A stretch of DNA of 59,113 nucleotides, taken from Terriglobia bacterium. Its GTDB lineage: Bacteria > Acidobacteriota > Terriglobia > Bryobacterales > Bryobacteraceae. The notes under the pieces are model-generated. The model worked only from the letters and a program-made list of their open reading frames with translations. It ran no database searches and was not told the DNA's origin. Position numbers and translations under genes: made by a program. Positions within the stretch are counted from its first letter, which is position 1, and each line of letters opens with the position of its first letter. This document shows positions 52,651 to 59,113 of this stretch, piece by piece. The stretch covers positions 1-59,113 of the forward strand of contig JAJPJN010000010.1 of assembly GCA_021324185.1 (NCBI GenBank), given 5' to 3'.

Positions 52651-54069
52651 TCACTCGTGACGGAGTGCTTCGATCGGGTCTATTCTTGTCGCGCGGCGGG
52701 CGGGAATTGTCGCTGCAAGTAGCGCAGCAAGTCCCATCACAAGAATGGCTGAAAACAGGATCGAAGGGTCGTACACGGTGATGCCAAATAGCATGCTCGC
52801 GAGCAGCTTCTGTATGCCAAGCGTCAGCGCTATTCCGGCGGCAATGCCGAGGAACAACAAGCGTACGGCTTGGCCGATAACCAACCAGCGGATCTGAGTT
52901 TGCTGAGCGCCAAGCGCCATGCGGATGCCGATTTCCGAAGTTCGATTCGCGACCTGATAGCTCAAAAGCCCAAAAAGAGCGACGCCCGCCATGAGCAGCG
53001 CCAAAAACCCGAAAGCTGCCGAGAGATATGCAAGAAAGCGGTTTTCAATCAGCGCATTATCAATTTCCGTGCTGACGGCAGTCAGGCGCTCCACGAATTC
53101 ATGCCCGTTGCGTTCCACGATCCGCCGAAGCGAGCCGGCATCGAGTAAAGGAGTTCGCGTCTTGACCAGGAGCGCCGGGTAGCCCTGCAAGTTCTGGTGC
53201 TCCCAAAAATCAACGAAGGCAAGAAACGGCTTGGTGTCGTTCAGATCGGCCAGATTCATATCCATATCACGGGCGATACCGATAATCTTCAATCGCTGGA
53301 GATCGGGTGACGTTCCAATTCTTATGTGCTCACCGAGAACCGGATGGCCGCCGCCAAAATGACGAGCCAGCGACTCACTCAGAATGGCGCTCGCTTCGCC
53401 GGTCTTAGCTCCGCGTCGAAAATCCTCGCCTGCGATAAGCTTCGAACCAAGCGTTCTGAAGTACCCATCGGCAATCCCGACGATGCGGGCCTGAACGTCA
53501 CGTTCTGCTCCTCCCTCCATTAACGCGACATCGGCCTGATACCCAGGGCTAAAGAATGGCGTTGTATCCGTAAAGCTAGCGGAGATAACGTTTGGAAGAG
53601 CCTCTATCTGTTCCAGTAAGCGGCGGTAATACGGCGCCGCCAGAGCGTTCCACGATACAGGATTGCCGTAACCTCCGGGACCTGGATTCAGGCGGGCAAC
53701 CCAAACATTCTTCGGATTGATTCCAAAATCGATCTTGTACATGTTTCGCAGAGAAGCGCCAAATAATCCCGTACCCGTGATAAGGGCAAGCGTGAGCGCA
53801 ATTTGAACTGTGAGCAATACTTTTTGAGCTGAGGTGTTGGGCGCAACAACTCCTCTTCCACTTTGTTTCAGGGCATCTGAGTTTGCGAGGTGTCGTACCT
53901 GCCAAATCGCGGCAGCGAAGAATATTCCGGCGACTGCCAGAAGCGTGACCGCTACGAATGCAACAACCCTGAAGTCAAAACCGATATGGAGGTCGAAATT
54001 GCCGAAGATCTGCCCGCCGCGGGCGAGTATCGCGCGCGCCGTTGCCAAACCAGCAAGAATGCCCAGCAC
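52651..54069 (-). CDS. ADOP-type ABC permease, C-terminal fragment (frameshifted)
   Basis: This open frame of 472 residues is the second half of an acidobacterial duplicated orphan permease. It starts inside a membrane segment (LGILAGLATARAILARGG), then carries the second MacB-like periplasmic domain and a final FtsX domain with four helices, SEIGIRMALGAQQTQIRWLV and RATRIDPIEALRHE at the end. It is not an independent gene: its N-terminus continues the frame of the upstream fragment if one base is restored near 54070-54076. Missing partner: no ATPase is encoded nearby, as usual for ADOPs. Confidence 0.88.
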   Translation of the reverse strand: MLGILAGLATARAILARGGQIFGNFDLHIGFDFRVVAFVAVTLLAVAGIFFAAAIWQVRHLANSDALKQSGRGVVAPNTSAQKVLLTVQIALTLALITGTGLFGASLRNMYKIDFGINPKNVWVARLNPGPGGYGNPVSWNALAAPYYRRLLEQIEALPNVISASFTDTTPFFSPGYQADVALMEGGAERDVQARIVGIADGYFRTLGSKLIAGEDFRRGAKTGEASAILSESLARHFGGGHPVLGEHIRIGTSPDLQRLKIIGIARDMDMNLADLNDTKPFLAFVDFWEHQNLQGYPALLVKTRTPLLDAGSLRRIVERNGHEFVERLTAVSTEIDNALIENRFLAYLSAAFGFLALLMAGVALFGLLSYQVANRTSEIGIRMALGAQQTQIRWLVIGQAVRLLFLGIAAGIALTLGIQKLLASMLFGITVYDPSILFSAILVMGLAALLAATIPARRATRIDPIEALRHE

Positions 54070-55337
54070 GGCTCCAGTGAAACCAGAATTATGCTTTCGA
54101 GAACAAGAATGGCAATAAGATGCGTGCGTCCCGCGCCTAGTGCGAGCCGGATGCTGATTTCGCGCTGCCGGCGCAAGCCGCGGGCGAGCAACAAACTGCT
54201 GAGATTAATGCATGCCATTAACAGCATGGCGCCACAGAGGCCGAACACCGCATACAGAGGCTGTGCAAAGCGTCGGCGCAGGAAATAATCAAAACCGCTG
54301 CTGGCCGAACTCAGGCCGGCCGAGCGCGCAAGATATTCGTTACGGCTGGCTGCGGTGAAATGGCGGGGAACGCTCTGTTCGAGAATTGTCTTGCGTTCCG
54401 CCGCGATGCTTGCCAGAGCCTGTTTCTGAGAAATACCTGGCGCCAACCGGGCAAGCACGTTCACGTAATACGTTGTCCGCCGGGAACCGTCCGGCAGAAA
54501 GTCCGGCTGCTGCAGAAGGGGAATCATGATGGGTTCCGGAAAGCCGAGTAGCAGTCCGGTAAACCCTCTGGTGGTCACGCCAACGATTGTGAACTCGTCG
54601 GACCCGAATCGAATGGATTGCCCCAGCACATCGGAACGTCCTCCAAATTGGCTGTGCCAAAGCGAATCGGTAATAACAGCCACTCGTCCCGCGCCGATGT
54701 GGTCATCATCTCGAGTAAGTCCTCTTCCAAGCTGAACGGCAAGGCCCAGCGTCTGAAAACAGCCGCCTGAGAACGCCGCGAGTCCCATATTCTGCAAGCT
54801 ACCCTGAATCTCAATCGCTTCATAATGTGTGGCAACGCCGCATGTGCCCTGAAAAGCCCGGCTCTTGGACAGCACTTCAAGCGCGGGGGAGAACAGGCCG
54901 CCTGTGTGGCCCTGTTTATCGGTCGAGAAAATTTGCACCAGCCGGCCGGGATCCGGAAGCGGAAGTGGACGCAAGAACAGCGCATCCACCGTGCTGAATA
55001 CAGCAACATTAGCTCCAATGCCGACGCTAAGTATGAGGACGGAGATAAGCGCAAAGGCAGGGCTCTTGGCGAGAGAGCGGAAGCATTGCCGGGTGTTGCG
55101 GATACCTGCGTCGATCCAGCGCCCGCGATCTATCTCACGGCATTCCTCGCGAGTTTGTTCGATGGATCCGAATTCGATGCGCGCTTTGCGATACGCCTCC
55201 GCCGCGGACATCCCTTGCGCGATGTGCTTTTGTGCCTGGAACTCTACATGAGCGGCCAGTTCCTCGGCGAGTTCGCTTTCGTGAGCCTGCCGCCGCAGCA
55301 GCGCTTGCACATGCATCCTGAAGCTGCGCCATCGCAT
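53952..55337 (-). CDS. ADOP-type ABC permease, N-terminal fragment (frameshifted)
   Basis: This open frame of 461 residues starts with an ADOP-specific cytoplasmic prefix (HESELAEELAAHVEFQAQKH, AEAYRKARIEFGSIEQTREE), then a membrane helix (about 92-115, ALISVLILSVGIGANVAVFS), a MacB-type periplasmic domain and the first FtsX helices with EISIRLALGAGRTHLIAILV. From ILVSLEPCW onward (near 54075) the frame is wrong and ends at 53952. The gene follows padR by 3 bases, the standard PadR-ADOP arrangement. Joined to the C-terminal fragment it gives 895 residues, normal for the family. Confidence 0.88.
   Translation of the reverse strand: MRWRSFRMHVQALLRRQAHESELAEELAAHVEFQAQKHIAQGMSAAEAYRKARIEFGSIEQTREECREIDRGRWIDAGIRNTRQCFRSLAKSPAFALISVLILSVGIGANVAVFSTVDALFLRPLPLPDPGRLVQIFSTDKQGHTGGLFSPALEVLSKSRAFQGTCGVATHYEAIEIQGSLQNMGLAAFSGGCFQTLGLAVQLGRGLTRDDDHIGAGRVAVITDSLWHSQFGGRSDVLGQSIRFGSDEFTIVGVTTRGFTGLLLGFPEPIMIPLLQQPDFLPDGSRRTTYYVNVLARLAPGISQKQALASIAAERKTILEQSVPRHFTAASRNEYLARSAGLSSASSGFDYFLRRRFAQPLYAVFGLCGAMLLMACINLSSLLLARGLRRQREISIRLALGAGRTHLIAILVLESIILVSLEPCWAFLLVWQRRARYSPAAGRSSAISTSISVLTSGLLHS
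54070..54076 (-). other. Frameshift site in the ADOP permease gene
   Basis: The minus strand reads TCACTGGAGCCGTGCTGGGC. Restoring one G (CTGGGAGCC) would give SLGAVLGILAG, the expected FtsX helix, and joins both fragments into one frame of 2688 bases. A one-base loss in a short GG run is either a genuine inactivating mutation or a sequencing/assembly error. Confidence 0.8.
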
Positions 55338-55340
55338 ATG

Positions 55341-55673
55341 TCACGCCATCTTCAGCACCTTACCGATCGCCTGCGCGAACCGGGACCACTGATCTGTTTC
55401 CAATTCGAGCTGCTTTCTCCCCGCCGGCGTTAGATGGTAAAAACGCGCCCGCCGGCCCAGTTCGGAGATGCCCCATTCGGCCTTGATCCACCCTTGCTGT
55501 TCCAGGCGATGCAGCGCCGGATATAACGATCCCTGGTTGACCCGCAGCGTGTCGTCTGAGATCTGTTGAATCCGTTCGGAAACGGCCCAGCCATGCTTTG
55601 GGCCTGTGGCGAGAGTACGCAGAATGAGAAGATCCAAGGTCCCCTGCAGGAGCTCGATATTAGCTTTGCGCAT
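55341..55673 (-). CDS. PadR-family transcriptional regulator
   Basis: From the ATG at 55673 the protein has 110 residues: a PadR winged helix with ELLQGTLDLLILRTLATGPKHGWAV, VNQGSLYPALHRLEQQGWIKAEW and RRARFYHLTPAGRKQLE, plus a short C-terminal helix. It precedes the ADOP permease gene by 3 bases and is its likely repressor. The frame is open upstream to 55727, but the family N-terminus fits the chosen ATG. Confidence 0.94.
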   Translation of the reverse strand: MRKANIELLQGTLDLLILRTLATGPKHGWAVSERIQQISDDTLRVNQGSLYPALHRLEQQGWIKAEWGISELGRRARFYHLTPAGRKQLELETDQWSRFAQAIGKVLKMA

Positions 55674-55728
55674 TTGTTGTCGAACGCCTACAGAATACAC
55701 CCGCTTCTTGTCGGATGTCAACAACAAG
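55671..55728 (-). promoter_or_regulatory. Promoter and candidate operator of padR
   Basis: On the minus strand TTGACA (55716-55721) and TATTCT (55692-55697) are 18 bases apart. TTGTTGT upstream of the -35 and ACAACAA directly before the padR ATG form an inverted pair of 7-bp arms flanking the promoter, a possible autoregulatory PadR site. The -35 starts 17 bases after the purH stop codon. Confidence 0.55.
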
Positions 55729-55737
55729 CTTCGCTGG

Positions 55738-57294
55738 TTAATGCCTGAAATGGCGAACGCCGGTAAACACCATTGCCAGCCCCAGCCGGTTAGCCGCCGC
55801 GATCACCTTTTCATCATTGAGCGAGCCGCCGGGCTGAATGACGGCCGTGACACCGTGGCGCGCCGCTTCCTCGATTCCATCCGAAAACGGAAAGAAGGCA
55901 TCCGAGGCGAGCACGGTTCCTTCCAGCGGCAGGACGGCTTTCATCGCGCCGGCCCTCACGCTATCGACCCGGCTCATTTGCCCCGCGCCGACGCTTACGG
56001 TTTGCCCGGGCCGGGCGTAAACGATCGCATTCGATTTAACGTGCTTGCAGACCGCCCAGGCAAAGATCAGGGCTTCGCGCTCGAGGGCAGTTGGCTCGCG
56101 CTGCGTCTTCACTTGCAGCGAGTTCAGGTCGAGTTCACCTATATCGGGAGTTTGCGCCAGCAGGCCGCCGGAAATCGATTTGATCACGAGTTCAGCGGAA
56201 CTCAGCGGATCCGGCCGCACGATGCGCAGATTTTTCTTCGATCGTAGAATCTCCAAAGCGCGTTCGGAAATCAAAGGCGCAGCGATAGCTTCGACAAACA
56301 GCTTACTCACTTCGCTGGCGGTCTCTTCGTCGAGCTCGCGGTTGAACGCCAGCACGCCGCCGAAGGCGGAGACGGGGTCCGCTTCGAGCGCTTTGCGGTA
56401 GGCTTCGGCGAGCGAAGGCTGCTCGGCGCAGCCGCATGGGTTGGTGTGTTTGATGATGGCCGCAGCAGGCGCTTCGAATTCATTGACGAGCTGCCAGGCC
56501 GCATCGAGGTCCACGAGATTGTTGTAGGAAAGCTCCTTGCCGTGTAGTTGCTCGGCTCCGGCGATACCTCCGTGCTGAAATCCATACAGCGCGGCGCTTT
56601 GATGCGGGTTCTCGCCATAGCGCAGGCTGGCTGTTCGCCTGGCAGTGATACGCAGTACGGCCGGTAAGGCCGTCGGCACTTCTCTGCCATCGGCATCAAT
56701 CTGCGCCAGACGCGCAGCAATCGCCTGGTCGTAGGCCGCTGTGTGCGAGAACGCTTCCTGAGCGAGTTCCCAGCAGGTCGCGGGACTAACACGCGTCTCA
56801 TTTGCCGCCATCTCGCTTAAGATGGCGCCGTACTGTTCCGGCGAAACGACGACAGCTACGTCCTGATAGTTCTTCGCGGCGGCGCGAATCATGGTAGGGC
56901 CGCCAATGTCGACATTTTCGATGAGCTCTTCGCGTGTCACCCCACGCTTGGCAGCGATTTTTTCGAACTGGTATAAGTTCACCACCACCATCTGAATGGC
57001 TGGAATATCGTGCTCACTGAGCGCACGCATGTGTTCCTGGTTCGAGCGAATGGCGAGAATTCCGCCCGCGATGCGGGGATGAAGAGTTTTGACGCGGCCG
57101 TCGAGCATCTCAGGAAAGCCGGTCACCTCCGCTACTTCGCGCACCGGGACCTTACTTTCGCGCAGCAGCTTAGCTGTGCCGCCGGTTGAAATCAGCTCCA
57201 CGCCCAAAGCGTGCAACTTACTCGCAAACTCGACGATTCCGGTTTTATCTGTCACGCTCAACAGCGCGCGCTCGATTCGAGGCATCAAAGCCAT
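55738..57294 (-). CDS. purH: Bifunctional AICAR formyltransferase/IMP cyclohydrolase
   Basis: This 518-residue enzyme has the N-terminal IMP cyclohydrolase domain (RALLSVTDKTGIVEFA, LISTGGTAKLLRE, GRVKTLHPRIAGGIL) and the C-terminal transformylase (LRYGENPHQSAALY, KELSYNNLVDLDAAW, IIKHTNPCGCAEQ, ASDAFFPFSDGIEEAARHGV), closing GVRHFRH. It performs the last two steps of de novo purine synthesis. Length and motifs are complete. It is divergent from the isocitrate-dehydrogenase-like gene across 34 bases. Confidence 0.97.
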   Translation of the reverse strand: MALMPRIERALLSVTDKTGIVEFASKLHALGVELISTGGTAKLLRESKVPVREVAEVTGFPEMLDGRVKTLHPRIAGGILAIRSNQEHMRALSEHDIPAIQMVVVNLYQFEKIAAKRGVTREELIENVDIGGPTMIRAAAKNYQDVAVVVSPEQYGAILSEMAANETRVSPATCWELAQEAFSHTAAYDQAIAARLAQIDADGREVPTALPAVLRITARRTASLRYGENPHQSAALYGFQHGGIAGAEQLHGKELSYNNLVDLDAAWQLVNEFEAPAAAIIKHTNPCGCAEQPSLAEAYRKALEADPVSAFGGVLAFNRELDEETASEVSKLFVEAIAAPLISERALEILRSKKNLRIVRPDPLSSAELVIKSISGGLLAQTPDIGELDLNSLQVKTQREPTALEREALIFAWAVCKHVKSNAIVYARPGQTVSVGAGQMSRVDSVRAGAMKAVLPLEGTVLASDAFFPFSDGIEEAARHGVTAVIQPGGSLNDEKVIAAANRLGLAMVFTGVRHFRH

Positions 57295-57328
57295 TCTGGC
57301 AAACGGCTTGGCGCATAGAATCGAAATT

Positions 57329-58339
57329 GTGCCTCATTACTGCACTCTCATTCCAGGAGACGGAATCGGCCCCGAAGTCGCGCATGCGGCGGTTCGCGCC
57401 GTGGATGCGACGGGCGTAGACATCTGCTGGAAACGCGCCGAATTGAACGAGGCGATCATTCTCGAATCCGGCAAAACGCTGCCGCAATATCTGCTCGACT
57501 CCTTGAACGAGACACGCGTCGGCTTAAAGGGGCCGGTGACAACACCCGTTGCGGGCGGATTTCAGAGCGTAAACGTGGCGCTGCGAAAAGCGCTGGACCT
57601 GTTTGCCAACGTGCGGCCCGTTCGGACGCTGCCCGGCATTAAGACGCGCTTTGAAGACGTCCGGATCGACATGGTGATTTTCCGCGAAAACACCGAGGAC
57701 CTTTATTCGGGTCTGGAGCACGAGATTGTGAAAGACGTCGTCACAAGTTTAAAGGTGATTACGCGCACCGCTTCCGAACGCATCGCGCGCTACGCATTCA
57801 ACTACGCCAAAAAGAACGGGCGCAAAAAGGTCACGGCGATCCACAAAGCCAACATCATGAAGCTGGCGGACGGGTTGTTCTTGCGCTGCTGCCGCGAAGT
57901 TGCGCAGCAGTTTCCCGACATTCAATACAAAGAGCTGATCGTCGATAACGCCTCCATGCAGCTTGTAATGCGGCCTGAGACGTTCGACATTTTATTGCTT
58001 CCGAATCTCTATGGCGATATTGTTTCCGATCTGGCCGCGGGCCTTGTCGGCGGGCTTGGCATTGTGCCGGGTGCCAACATGGGCGAGACGCACGCAGTTT
58101 TTGAAGCCGTGCATGGCAGCGCGCCCGATATCGCCGGCCAGGGCAAAGCGAACCCGACGGCTTTGATGCTTTCTTCCGTCATGCTGCTGATTCACATCGG
58201 AGAGACGAATGCCGCACACAAGCTGCAATCGTCGATTGAAAGTGTTTATCGCGAAGGCAAATATCTGACCGGCGATGTGGGCGGCAGCGCCACAACGGAG
58301 GAATTTACGGATGCCGTCGTGCGGTTCTTAAAGGGCTAG
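57329..58339 (+). CDS. NAD(P)-dependent isocitrate/isopropylmalate dehydrogenase family enzyme (probably IDH)
   Basis: This 336-residue decarboxylating dehydrogenase has IPGDGIGPEVAHAAVRAVDA, the substrate loop RENTEDLYSGLEHE, Lys in TAIHKANIMKLADG, VDNASMQLVMRPETFD, LPNLYGDIVSDLAAGLVGG and AVHGSAPDIAGQGKANP. The short form and RENTEDLYSG(L)EH block fit NAD-type isocitrate dehydrogenase; homoisocitrate or isopropylmalate use cannot be excluded. The start is GTG at 57329; the frame stays open upstream to 57089 but that lies antisense in purH. Confidence 0.9.
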   Translation: MPHYCTLIPGDGIGPEVAHAAVRAVDATGVDICWKRAELNEAIILESGKTLPQYLLDSLNETRVGLKGPVTTPVAGGFQSVNVALRKALDLFANVRPVRTLPGIKTRFEDVRIDMVIFRENTEDLYSGLEHEIVKDVVTSLKVITRTASERIARYAFNYAKKNGRKKVTAIHKANIMKLADGLFLRCCREVAQQFPDIQYKELIVDNASMQLVMRPETFDILLLPNLYGDIVSDLAAGLVGGLGIVPGANMGETHAVFEAVHGSAPDIAGQGKANPTALMLSSVMLLIHIGETNAAHKLQSSIESVYREGKYLTGDVGGSATTEEFTDAVVRFLKG

Positions 58340-58366
58340 CCGGCTTCGACCGGTCTCCAAACCGCT

Positions 58367-59113
<747 letters not shown>

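Noticed and set aside
57089-57328. 80-residue N-terminal extension of the isocitrate-dehydrogenase-like protein
   Set aside because: It runs antisense through purH, and the family N-terminus (IPGDGIGPE) begins right after the GTG at 57329.

Overview
This is a gene-dense window of about 59 kb from an acidobacterium, most likely Bryobacterales/Solibacter-like. The assignment rests on lineage-typical families read from the translations: two VWFA-related 'Acidobacterial' proteins (TIGR03436 type), two TIGR03435 soil-associated domains, a PadR plus ADOP-type (acidobacterial duplicated orphan) permease pair, a large carboxypeptidase-regulatory/TonB-type barrel, and a TIGR03118 protein with a PEP-CTERM tail. 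I see no rRNA, tRNA, CRISPR array, transposase or phage gene, and no gene-free stretch over 300 bases.

Layout, left to right. 1-1213: the end of a coiled-coil ORF, an A-free tandem repeat, and a YihY/BrkB membrane protein. 1197-9392: a minus-strand block in which BlaI, a BlaR1-type M56 peptidase fused to a TIGR03435 domain, a 996-residue barrel and a secreted VWFA protein form a four-gene operon with 4-nt overlap or 2-nt gaps. A second TIGR03435 gene lies just upstream, and a duplicated 17-bp element overlaps the promoter. 9471-12818: a GH39 glycosidase, a YfdX-like protein and a TonB. 12903-18818: an ABC exporter followed by a GT84-type cyclic-glucan-synthase-like protein that lacks the usual C-terminal phosphorylase domain. 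18958-24917: M13 peptidase, CutA, FtsB-like protein, ferritin-like protein, DegT aminotransferase, MBL hydrolase and thioesterase.

24982-28365: a plus-strand run of MoaD-MoaE fusion, VWFA protein, inositol monophosphatase and HemQ. 28371-29796: a glycine-zipper protein and a GntR regulator. 29966-34040: a nucleoside salvage operon (pyrimidine phosphorylase, CNT transporter, purine phosphorylase, HAD phosphatase). 34047-36695: alpha/beta hydrolase, LytS-type kinase and LytTR regulator, overlapping one another. 36762-44343: aldo/keto reductase, ArnT-like glycosyltransferase, DsbA-like protein, an orphan RskA-domain protein, an esterase, a PEP-CTERM protein and two unknowns. 44482-48056: tyrosine catabolism (hppD divergent from hmgA-fahA). 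48197-52612: an envelope-lipid neighbourhood (SqdB, GT21 glycosyltransferase, ArnT-like glycosyltransferase). 52651-55673: PadR plus an ADOP permease split by a one-base frameshift. 55738-59113: purH, an isocitrate-dehydrogenase-like gene and the C-terminal part of gap.

The best candidate for an undescribed system is the 1197-9392 block. A BlaI/BlaR1-type proteolytic switch appears to have exchanged its beta-lactam sensor for a TIGR03435 domain and to control a cell-surface barrel and a secreted VWFA protein. The second candidate is the ABC exporter plus shortened cyclic-glucan synthase. All functions are inferred from reading the translations; no database search was run.
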